DNA of 28,804 nt from Chara braunii. Taxonomy: Eukaryota; Streptophyta; Charophyceae; Charales; Characeae. The notes below the pieces were generated by a model that worked only from the letters and a program-made list of their open reading frames with translations, did not search any database and had not been told where the DNA came from. This document shows, in pieces, positions 20,710-28,804 of this stretch. The stretch covers positions 128,468 through 157,271 of the forward strand of contig BFEA01000736.1 in assembly GCA_003427395.1 (NCBI GenBank). Direction: 5' to 3'. The translations under genes were made by a program, and so were the position numbers. The stretch's first letter is position 1. Each line of letters starts with the position of its first letter.

Positions 20710-20809
20710 GTGTGCGGGCCTGCGGCCCACTTTTCCGACTCACTTCTGAGCTATCTGGCATCATTTGTGGACCTCATTTATGCTATTTATTTGGAACAGA
20801 CCTGTGTAA
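20710..20809 (+). repeat. B2, right end of the element
   Basis: 100-bp copy of B1 ending CCTGTGTAA at 20809; the next bases (TGTACTTCC) differ from A2, which fixes the right boundary to within about one base. It retains the YR ATG (20764 to 20762, minus strand), so it carries a second, orphan YR start. Confidence 0.92.
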
Positions 20810-20955
20810 TGTACTTCCAGACAAATATTAATAATGGTAGTACGAAATTCAATAAGATCTTTAAACTTTTATTGGAAAACAGAAAATAAATTTCACGGCT
20901 TCACTAGTAGTCAAGGTGGCGCACAGGCAAATGGGGTTCTTTTGAGTAACTTAAA

Positions 20956-21007
20956 CTTTGGGCGGGAAGCTTTTTGGCGAGAAGCTTTTTGGCGGGAAGA
21001 TTTTTGA
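20956..21007. repeat. 17-bp tandem repeat
   Basis: About three copies of a GGCG(G/A)GAAG(C/A)TTTTT-type unit in a row. This is a short minisatellite with no coding potential. Confidence 0.7.
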
Positions 21008-21196
21008 AAAGATTGGGTTTGATCCGTCGATTGATTGTAGTAGCTTTGATACCCCTGCGGACCTGTCACCATCAATTTTGTAATTAACTGATGGGTGGTG
21101 AATAGTGGCTTTTGATTGAACGAACGCCTGCCCCTGAGGTCGTCTGTGTCGTTTGCGGAATCTGGACGGAGGAGATGTCTTTCGTTAATCTGCTGT

Positions 21197-21300
21197 TGGC
21201 GGCAAATGCGCTGCCTGTGGGTTGTCGGCAGCAAATGTGCTAGTTGTGGGCTGTCGGCAGCAAATGTGCTGCCTGTGGGTTGTCGGCAGCAAAGGCTCCG
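21197..21300. repeat. 29-bp tandem repeat
   Basis: Units containing GTCGGCAGCAAA start at 21223, 21252 and 21281, exactly 29 bp apart, preceded by a diverged copy (GGCGGCAAATGCGCTGCC). The variable parts differ by a few bases. Confidence 0.75.
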
Positions 21301-21560
21301 CTTGTGGTAACCCGCTCATTGAGAAAGAGAAAGATAAAAATAGAAGTAGAAAAGTAGATGGATAGGTAAGTAGGCAGTCAAATAATTATAAGGAGGGGTT
21401 GAATAAACAAAAAAGTTAATAGGAAGAAGAGGCTGCAAAAAGGGGAGAGTTGAAAGGAGGGAGGAGAGGAGTTGGTGTGTATGTGTGTATATGTGAGTGT
21501 GTGTTTGTGTGAGCGAGAGAGAGAATAGTGAGGGGTGTCTGAGAGGGCACGTAGATGTCG

Positions 21561-21608
<48 letters not shown>

Positions 21609-22394
21609 TTGACCCCGAGACAGTTTAGCTCTCTCTGCCTATGAGGCAACCCCTCGGCCCCGAGGGCATTCCCCTCCTGTGCGGAAAGGGTAGGGGTGAC
21701 ACGAGCGCTCGGGTGACTGCCCCCCACCCGGTGCCCCCTTTCTTATCGCCTGAATGTGTGAGAGCGAAGCCTGTGTGACTGTCAAGCCTAAATGTCTGAA
21801 AAATGGAAGGAATCTCTTCTACTTGCCGTCGTCCTCTCAGAGCGAGTTTTTCTTCTCATTTTCATCCCCCCAAAATTTTTGTAGAATGCTTATAACTTCT
21901 TGCTTTGAGCCCTCGCTACACGGCCCATGGAACAGAAAAATAACCGGGTGCATCCTTCCAATTTGCGTGGGAAGATGCACTCATTTCTTTTTTCGTTTCG
22001 TGTGTCGTCTGGCGAGGCCCTTTGTGTTTGTTTTTTTTTGTCCCTTGGTATTGTATTCGAGTTGAAAAAAAAGAAAGAGGACGGTCCGTTTTCTTGTTAT
22101 TTGCAACTTGAAGGTGGAAAGATACACTCGTCATGACATCTCTACTTCATGTTCTGCATGACGTCTACATTCTGCACGGTTCCCTCCTAAGGAGGGGAGA
22201 ATCACGCTAGGACCTTTCTGAACGTATCTAACCGCAATTATGGACAGACTTGAATGTATTTGACCGCAGTGACGTCCAGTGTTCAGTTAAGAAAAGGTCG
22301 TGTTGTGAGGAGGCCCTAAGAAGACCGAAACCGCTGACGCATTATTGGAACGACTAGCGTGGCCCCTGCGAATGGATGACAAGCATAAATCGAG

Positions 22395-22711
22395 GAATGG
22401 TTCAAATTTCTCGACTGAAAAAAAACTTGTTGATAGGTCATTTTAACAGATGACATGTCGTGGCGCTCGAGCGGGGCGAGGAATGTCTCGCTCGGCGCGC
22501 TTCACTGTCTCATCTGGAATGTGTATCGCGGCATTCTTTTTTCTCAAGAAATGGTCCAAATTTCTCGACTGAAAAAATAAAACTTGTTGACGGATCATTT
22601 TACTGGAAGATATTTGGTGGCGCTCGAGCGGGGCGAGAAAGGTCTCGCTCGACGCGCACTTGGTTGCCTCATCTGGAATGCGTAGCCTGGCGTTGTTTTT
22701 TTTCTCGTTCT
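22395..22711. repeat. 155-bp direct duplication
   Basis: Copies start at 22395 and 22550 (period 155). They share AATGGT(T/C)CAAATTTCTCGAC, AACTTGTTGA and GTGGCGCTCGAGCGGGGCGAG at matching offsets. A looser pair of related segments flanks it (about 22215-22320 and 22870-22975), hinting at an older, larger repeat unit. Confidence 0.7.
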
Positions 22712-23123
22712 TTCGTTTTTTGTTTTGTTCTTTTCTTGTGTGCTATTTTCTATTGTTTTCTTTTTTTTTGTCGTGGCAATCTGAACAGGCGAAGAGCATT
22801 AATATGGCTGACGTGTCGTTGCTCGGGAAGTCGTAAGTTCGCCGTAACTAAGGGCACACTCACACTAGTACTTTTCTTCTAAATGAATCTGACGGGAAGT
22901 ATGCCTACGACGGGATGCATCTGACCGTAATTACGTGTAAAACTTAGTAGAAAAGGTCCTCGTGCGAGTATGTTAAAGCCTGAAAGGTGAAATTGGAAAA
23001 GAAAAAGAAAACAAGAGTAAAGAAAGTGAAATTGGTTATAGAGAAGGAAAAAAATGCCTTTTCGGTCGGCTTTTTTTTTCTGTGTCGGACTTATTGTTGT
23101 GGGGAAGTCGTCTGGCACATACA

Positions 23124-23224
23124 TGCACAGGTCCAATCCAGATAAAATAGAAAAAGAACAGGCCGATGATGATGCCTGATCGCTCAGAAGATAGTCATAG
23201 AGTTGGGCCGCATGCCCACACACC
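23124..23224 (-). repeat. B2 of the second element (its 3' end)
   Basis: 101 bp matching B1 of the same element (23743-23843) at equal length, both starting TGCACAGGTCC and ending CACACACC on the plus strand. Flanking sequence diverges sharply on each side, which defines the element end at about 23124. It is homologous to the B repeat of the first element. Confidence 0.85.
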
Positions 23225-23742
23225 GTGGGAAAATCGAGGGTGGGTGGGGCCGCTTCGCCAAAAAGGCGAGGTGAACGACCTGATTTCAAGAGCGACTTGG
23301 CTGACTGAGTTGATGTGACTTGCAGATTCGCCTACGCGATGGGTGAGGCGGCTGGCAGAAGAAATGCGGAGAGCGCGCAGTGAGAATTGACGCCTTCTGC
23401 TACAACCGGTCCTTCACCTGTTACTTATGCACTTGCAACTCCTGGAAGTAGTGGAGGTCGTGCCGCCGAGGGACTACTACCTGCTGGGTGAGTCCCAATG
23501 GTACTCTTGAGAAGAACCGAAGATGCTTGGCCAATAAGAACTCCAACCGCAGATCTTTGAGAAAAGAGAATAAATAAAATGATGAAAATGAAAGAACCGT
23601 GGATGATGAGGATCAACAATAACCAACTGCCTTGAAAAGAAAGGCCGATTCACATGTGGTTGTCAACCGTGGGTCTGAAGAGATGAGAAACCAGAGCCGC
23701 GGTAGTTGAAACCAACCGCGAGGTCCGGCTCAGGACAATTGC
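23225..23742 (-). repeat. Linker and A2 of the second element
   Basis: A ~47-bp linker (23225-23271) resembles the linker of the first element, including GGCCGCTTCGCCAA. About 471 bp of A2 follows; its start at the B1 boundary (minus strand GCAATTGTCCTGAGCCGG) weakly resembles the A repeat of the first element. Its A1 partner is outside the window, so the inner limit is approximate. Confidence 0.6.
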
Positions 23743-23843
23743 TGCACAGGTCCAGTCTCGATAAAATAGAAAAAGAACAGACCGATGATAATGCCAGATC
23801 GCTCAGAAGATAGTCATAGAGTTGGGCCGCAGGCCCACACACC
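23743..23843 (-). repeat. B1 of the second element
   Basis: 101 bp, a near copy of 23124-23224. It contains the YR start codon (plus strand, 23785), exactly as in the first element. Confidence 0.85.
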
Positions 23844-24978
23844 TCCTATACCGCCCGAATCCCTCCATCATCCCACAAGTGACTTGTCATCTTGCAGGGA
23901 GTGGTGGGACGAGCGAATGAGCGATGGAAGTTGGCGTTAGAGACGAGTTACACCGGAGATAGCAGGAAAATATGAAGAAAGGTTGGAATGGAGCAGTCGC
24001 TTGATTGAAGAGTTTGGTCCTGGAAGGCGATGGCGGAACGGAATGAGGAAACTATTACTTGGTTTGAATGAGTGGCTTAAGAGAAATGGCCTAGAGAGGA
24101 GTTGCATGACGTGCAATGATTTAGATGTTTTGGCGTTTTTGAGTAGTCAGTGGTTGGTGGAGATAGAGAGTCGATGCCGGACGACAGACGGGGAAGGGGA
24201 ACAAATGGTTTCGCCGTGTACTGTAGATGCGGTGATAAATTGCCTGAGTGGAAGTCTTAAGCTTTTAGGACAGGAGGAGAATGATGGTCCATGTCAGAGT
24301 AGTCGTGTGAAAGCATTCAGAAAAGCGTATAGAGAGTATGCGTTGAGTAGAGGGGTGATTGAAGAATCTGCACGGCCATTAGTTTGGGAGAAATTCGAAA
24401 GGGTTGTTGAATATATACGAAACAAGATAAAGGTTCTGAAGAAAAAGCGTGAGGCAGAGGCTTACCGAGATGCTGCGATGTTTCTGTATCTATGAGAAAG
24501 TTGGCAACGATGCGGAGAAGGGTTGAGATTGTAGTATAAAGAGATAGATATAGAGAAGGGAGAAGTTCAACCGGGATATACAAAGACAGACAGAAATGGA
24601 GGCAAATTTCTGATTAGGTTGCGATAACCTAATTCTGAGGGAGAGACTTTCTTAGACATTCTACCTGAATTAATTCTAGCATATGAAAGTATTAGTGATG
24701 ATATCAGGAATAGGTATCTATTTCGAGCTGGTAGGGGAGGAAATGCTTTGGGTGGGGGAACTTTTAACAAACGGGTAGAGAAATGGTTTGGTGAGGCGGG
24801 AGTATATGATGGAGAGAGTGGACATAGTTTTCGGATTGGAGGTTTGTGCGCAGGGATAGAAGAAGGTTGGAGTCTAGGGGAAATGATGAGGCAAGGGACG
24901 TGGAGTAATGTAGGAACGTTTATGCAATATGGTTACGGAATGCGAAGGGGTTGGAAACGCGGGGCGGAAGAAGGGTGA
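23785..24978 (+). pseudogene. Tyrosine recombinase of the second element, four stops
   Basis: 398 codons in one frame from ATG 23785 (inside B1) to TGA 24976-24978, opposite in strand to its Pol. It aligns along its whole length with the first copy. The core residues are retained (SWQRC, HSFRIGG, GTWSN, MQYGYG). Four in-frame stops occur: TAG 23938 and TAG 24532 where the first copy has Gln, TGA 24493 where it has Trp, and TAA 24625. There is no frameshift despite this, so length and frame have been kept while point mutations accumulated. It is inactive as read. Confidence 0.87.
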
Positions 24979-25008
24979 GGTTGATACAATTGGAAAATGA
25001 AAGTTTAG

Positions 25009-27000
25009 TTAAGTTTCAAAAAGGATGGCCGAAAGGCCAATAATGGCTGGATTAGGACAGGAAGGTTGCACTTTGGGGCTAGGTATGCATGAATACCTTG
25101 ATGAGAGGTGATTTAGAAGAGCAAAACCTAGAGATGAAAAGAGGAGAGGTGTGATGGTAATCTAAGGCGAATAAATCGATGGCAGAGGCGTTGATAATGG
25201 CAAAAATGTCGTGCCGAACGTAGTTGGTCATTCCCCAATCGGTGTTGTCTTGAGTTTTTTTACAGTGTATCGTCGGCAGAATTAAAAGATCTTGGAATCC
25301 AGACGGGAATAAGGAGAGTATCATGCCTTAAAAGTATGAAAGCAATCATGCGAAGCCAGGGGTTGAACATAGGATCCGATGAACGAAGGTTGGTGAGAAG
25401 GGCGATTGCAGATTAACTGTCTGAGAGTAATCTGATAGATGTAGAAAGAAGAAGGTGAGGATGACTATTTTTAAGAAAAAGGATGGTAATAAAGATGGCG
25501 AAAAGTTCTCTGTGAGTTGAAGAAGTTTGGATGAGTTCGGGGGGAAGGCATTGATTTAGGTTAATGGCGGGAAGTGAGTAGGGTGAGATGACGGCCCCAA
25601 TTTGAAAGGCGGAGGCGTCAGTTGAGATTGAACAAGTTGTTTTTCGTATGGTCCAAAGACGACCTGGGAGATGGGGAAAATGGTCTAGCCACCACTTCCG
25701 ATCAGAGATGAGATCGTCGAAAATTTGAACAGGGGTATTCCAGTTCGCGGGGGAGATTGAGTTGTAGAGAGAGGAGATGAAAAGGGGGGTGGGTAAAAAG
25801 GCTCTTGAGAGGGCTATCAGTTTTCCGACGAGTTTTGCTAAGGTTCTACTAGAGGGTGGGGATTGGGCGGTGAAATTGATAAGACTGAGAATTTCTCCGC
25901 TTTGCCTTCCGGTACTCAAATCCTTTCGTGGTGAGAATCGATTGTGAAACCCAAGAAGTTGATTCTCTGGGATGGGAAGAAGTTGCATTTGTGAATGCTG
26001 AGGAAGAAACCAAAATTATGGAGAAGAGCGACATAGTTAAAGGTTTGCCAAAGTAAAAGTGGTAACTGAGGATTTGCAAGAGCTGAGTCATCAATGTAGG
26101 ATGTAACAAAAACACGTTTTAACCTAACTTCTGCCATGATTTTTTGCATTATGGTGGTGAATATCCAACATGCTGCTGAAATGCCAAAACAAAATGTTGT
26201 GAATTGGTAGTGAAAATTGTTCCACTGAAAAGCAAGGTATTGTCTGTGAGAAGGATGGATGGGGATGTGATAATAGTCATTTTCTATATCGAAGCAGGAC
26301 ATAAAGTCCTGAGTAGGCAGACCAGAGAGCGGTGCTACGAGGTCATCAATAGTCTCATAGTGAAATTTTGGAAAAGAGATGAAAAGATTAATAAAGCGGA
26401 CGTCCAAAATGAATCTTGTTTTGGAAGAGTTTTCGGTGGCAAAGACGGGGTTGATGACGATAGGTGATAAGGAAGGTTCAATAACACCTGAGGAAAGTAG
26501 CTGGAGACTGATAAAGTTATGAATTATGAGTGATGAGGGAGAAGAGAATGATTGGGAATAATGGTAGGAGGGGGCTTGATATATTGGAGTACTCTCTTGA
26601 ATTAACCAGCAGGATAAACTGATTTCACCATTCTTCGAACCTCGATTAATTTCTTAACTGGTACATGAATTGTCCCAATAAAATTCAGTTGAACACCATT
26701 CTTTATCCATTGCAGGACTGAATGTGAATAACGTCTGGAAGAGGATGAGAGAAGTTGTGACCAATTAGAAAAATAGGAGGAGGGAGAAGCTGCGAAAAAG
26801 TTTACCGGGTTACGAAACCAGGAAGAAGGCTCCTGAAGAGCGAAAAGTGCAAGTTGGAGATCGGAAGTAGAAGGCGGAGAGACAAGGTTAGAAAGAATAA
26901 CTGGGACAGATGGAATAGGAAATGGTGGATCACTATTCGGCTTTCCGTCCGATGTCAGACGCGGGTGACTTGGTAAAATCAGGTTGCTTGTATTCCGACT
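25009..27000 (-). pseudogene. pol: Pol of the second element, broken
   Basis: It is homologous to the first Pol. The N-terminal part (about 26602-27000) includes the shared RRYSHSVLQWI and EVRRMV segments. The RT keeps RFILDVRFINLF, CFDIENDYYH, WIFTTIM and YIDD. RNase H shows STDASAF, THRELF and LLSDS; the Asp here marks the catalytic position that is Lys in the first copy. The reading frame shifts near 26600 and 25950 and again in the distal part, a TAA follows LLSDS near 25413, and about 230 bp of the MT-like tail are missing. The final ~14 codons (NPAIIGLSAILFET) match the first Pol and end at TAA 25011-25009, 30 bp from the converging YR stop. The upstream limit is set by analogy with the first copy. 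Confidence 0.83.
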
Positions 27001-28283
27001 CGTGGTGAGGACGCTTCGAAGAGCGAGTGAAGTCATAGCTGCGGTCCATGGTATCATCATACTGCCTTTTGGAGACAATCTTTTTGTAGTCGTCAGCCTT
27101 GCTGTGGTCGTCTTTCTTGCGATAGCTTGACGAGTCTCCATCATTCTTAGATGATCTGCAGATATAAAAGGGAGTAATGATAAGCCCATAAACGCAAATG
27201 GCGTAGACCTATTCAACGATTTTGGGCGAGAAAAATATAATCGGGCGACAACCCTAAGCTTACCTTGAAGCATCTCTTCTGGCGATGCTGAGGCAATAGT
27301 TGTACTCCGAGCGGATGATTGACAGTGCTTCCTCCATCCCCTGCCTTATAGCCTTGTTGATGATATGCTTAACGTCCTTGGGAATATGATGGTCAACGCA
27401 GTCATTTGCCAAAGAGTTAAGGCGTGCAGAGAAGTCATTGGACATTGCTTTGTGGAAGGGCCAATGATGGTAATTGAGGTTGACTGTGTAGAAACGAATA
27501 ACAGCTTCAACTTGGCAATGCCAGGCAGGGGCGGAAAATACTCTCCACCAGGCTTGCAACTCTTCATATGAAGGAGTTGATTTGTCCTCTATACGGGTCT
27601 TAATAGCCTGTAGGTCCGAAGCCAGTTTATGATATAGTTCATTGGAGGCTTGATTTTCTTCCTCTTTCCTGGTGAGCTGCTTCATGAAGGCATCTGCTGC
27701 ATCCTTGGCGTCTTGCTGTTGCTGCAGAAATTGAGCTTTGAGTTGCTCAAATTGTTCAATAGAGACAGTCCTGGGAGGGGATGGGTTGGGATTTTGGTGG
27801 GTGGTTTGAATATGAACTAGAGGTTGCGGGGGCGGTGGTGGTGCGAAAGCAGGTGGCAGAGAAAAGGTTGGGATTTGAAGAAAAGGAGGAGTTGAGAAGG
27901 GGTGGTGCAGGCATATGTTGTGGTAGAGGATGCTGAGGTGGTGGGGGAGGTGGCGGGAGTTGTTGTGATGGAATATGGTGGGATGGTGGATGAGGTGGTG
28001 GAGGGTAAAATGGTGGAGGGTAAAATGGTGGAGGGGGTGTTGGTGCTGGGTTAGGTGCTTCGATTTTTAAGGCGAGAGAGTTTACTGTGTATTGCGAGGA
28101 GGAGTTCAGAGGTTCAACTAAGAAGAGCAGCTGCTGAAATTGAGGTGTTGAAGGATTGAGACAACTTAATATCTTAACTGGGACATCAACAGGCGGGAAG
28201 ACAGGAAGAACAACTAGGACTTCTGCGCCAATAAGGGAGAGAGGGCCAGAAGCATTAAGATAGGCGAGGAGCATGAAATTCAT
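26933..28283 (-). pseudogene. Gag-like gene of the second element, one intron, frameshifted
   Basis: It runs from ATG 28283 on the minus strand, directly after a TTTTATGCAG acceptor, to TAG 26935-26933. It has the same layout as the first copy: N-terminal domain (ASGP..LIGAEV), a long Pro-rich linker with repeated PPPFYPPP, a Gln-rich coiled coil, DKSTPSYEEL, a helical block ending RSEYNYC, the intron and a basic tail. One frameshift lies near 27700-27760 between linker and coiled coil; otherwise the second half is open, including 27260-27685. Pol follows in the +1 frame, as in the first copy. Confidence 0.68.
27156..27263 (-). other. Spliceosomal intron in the second Gag-like gene (108 bp)
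   Basis: Donor AAG/GTAAGC at 27263 and acceptor TATCTGCAG/A ending at 27156 (minus strand). It has the same codon position and phase as the 104-bp intron of the first copy, although the intron sequence has diverged. Unspliced, the frame ends at the TAA made by the donor. Confidence 0.75.
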
Positions 28284-28709
28284 CTGCATAAAACAAAGGA
28301 GAGTTTTTTTTTTTTTTTTAACAGTTTTATAAGTGAGGCATTGATGCACCTGCGTCTTTTGATTTCCTTCGCTTGACCGCTCTTGTTATCTCTTCTTCCT
28401 CTTCTCCCTTCTTTAAATGCAAATTTTTGTTCATTCCGAAGTTTGAAGGAAAAAATAACATTTTAAGTGAAGTCTGATTACTATTAAGCATAGAGCATTG
28501 AGAAAGTACTTGGTGTATTTGCTCATTCTCAAAGAGGGAAAAACCCTTTTCCTTTCATTTCTCATTTCAGTCATATCCAAGGTTTCGTAAGCTATACATG
28601 TATTCTACTTAAAATTATATTAAAGAGAATATTGACTTCCCACCTTCAGGGGAAAGGGCTGAGAACATACATTCATCTGCAAGTCGGCTTTCTCTCTTGA
28701 AAAAAAAAA

Positions 28710-28804
<95 letters not shown>
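28284..28804. other. Upstream leader of the second element plus (TTA)n microsatellite
   Basis: No coding potential. Next to Gag is a 14-15-nt T run (about 28305-28319; poly(A) on the element strand) and then TC-rich sequence. From 28711 to the end is an uninterrupted ATT/TTA repeat of more than 90 bp, preceded by ten A residues; its full length is not visible. Confidence 0.75.

Larger units (their letters stand above)
9078..20809 (+). mobile_element. Complete tyrosine-recombinase retrotransposon with split direct repeats (PAT/kangaroo-like)
   Basis: The element has the order A1, body, B1-A2, linker, B2. A1 and A2 are both 439 bp, and B1 and B2 both 100 bp, each pair nearly identical without visible indels; B1 and A2 abut exactly at 20220/20221. 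This split-direct-repeat order is the known signature of PAT- and kangaroo-type DIRS-group elements, in which joining B2 to A1 in a circle recreates the B1-A2 sequence. The cargo is ORF1, a Gag-like gene with an intron, Pol (RT, RNaseH, MT-like tail) and an opposite-strand YR. Pol is uninterrupted, while ORF1 and YR each carry one stop and Gag several lesions, so the copy is fairly young but probably non-autonomous. No target-site duplication is expected for this group and none was seen. Confidence 0.9.
20810..23123. other. Inter-element DNA with tandem repeats, no gene seen
   Basis: About 2.3 kb between the facing 3' ends of the two YR elements. It contains short tandem repeats, GT and GA microsatellites (about 21473-21510 and 21562-21608) and a 155-bp duplication. 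The frames present are short and low-complexity. It may be remnant host sequence or older elements. Confidence 0.55.
23124..28804 (-). mobile_element. Second YR retrotransposon, opposite orientation, decayed and cut by the window end
   Basis: On the minus strand it reads Gag-like (with intron), Pol, opposite-strand YR, B1, A2, linker and B2, the same order as the 9078-20809 element. Proteins align throughout, but its terminal repeats are only roughly three-quarters alike by eye, so it is a different subfamily or much older. All three genes carry lesions and Pol has lost roughly 230 bp. Its ORF1 and A1, if present, lie beyond 28804. Confidence 0.87.

Noticed and set aside
20351-20831. Open frames spanning A2, the linker and B2, and similar frames in A1 (9082-9603)
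   Set aside because: They are shared only because the repeats are shared, are open on both strands in several frames, and stop at different points in the two copies. The B part is antisense to the YR start.
21197-21300. Evenly spaced repeats resembling a CRISPR array
   Set aside because: The units are contiguous 29-bp tandem copies without unique spacers, in a eukaryotic context.
26602-27273. Pol of the second element starting at the ATG at 27273, reading through the intron
   Set aside because: The upstream part translates the intron and a different frame of Gag, and the first element has a stop (TAA 16804) in the equivalent stretch, so this N-terminus is not conserved.
2105-28283. Reassigned genetic code (TAA/TAG read as Gln), as in some ulvophyte algae
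   Set aside because: Several stops do fall where Gln is expected, but TGA also replaces Trp and Arg, TAA and TAG end other genes, and frameshifts occur in the same ORFs. The intact Pol uses CAA and CAG for Gln. Ordinary decay by C-to-T change explains it better.

Overview
This window looks like nuclear DNA of a eukaryote built almost entirely from retrotransposons, with no recognisable host gene. The reasons are spliceosomal splice signals inside an element ORF, a plant-type L1 LINE, tyrosine-recombinase (YR) retrotransposons, long poly(A) tracts and microsatellites. A plant-lineage or green-algal genome fits best: the LINE ORF1 has a central CCHC knuckle, ORF2 ends in a zf-RVT finger, and the YR elements have split direct repeats like kangaroo of Volvox. 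The species cannot be fixed from sequence alone. No rRNA, tRNA, CRISPR or bacterial operon was seen.

Layout. Positions 1-2104 hold short tandem repeats, a CT-rich tract and a possible LTR start, with no convincing gene. A decayed L1-type LINE follows: ORF1 2105-4186, ORF2 4217-8392, 3'UTR and a 25-nt poly(A) ending at 8997. Its ORFs carry many in-frame stops and about four frameshifts.

From 9078 to 20809 lies what I read as a complete DIRS/PAT/kangaroo-type element of 11,732 bp. Its ends are A1 (9078-9516), then B1 (20121-20220) abutting A2 (20221-20659), then B2 (20710-20809). The A copies are both 439 bp and the B copies both 100 bp. Inside, left to right, are an unrecognised ORF1 (9772-11034, one in-frame TAG), about 4.7 kb of non-coding DNA with ten poly(A)/purine tracts and divergent tandem repeats, a Gag-like gene with a 104-bp intron, an intact RT-RNaseH-MT-like Pol (to 18987), and a YR gene on the opposite strand (20175 to 18988) whose stop codon directly touches the Pol stop codon.

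Positions 20810-23123 contain only tandem repeats and microsatellites. From 23124 to the window end is a second, older and divergent member of the same family in opposite orientation. B2, A2, B1, YR, Pol and the intron-bearing Gag are visible; its 5' part lies beyond the window. It repeats the convergent Pol/YR layout and the intron position, so both are ancestral family features.

Expected working, from the known biology of the group: Gag and Pol would make and copy the RNA, and the convergent YR would join B2 to A1 in a circular DNA and recombine the circle into a target. The abutting B1-A2 boundary shows what that circle junction should look like.
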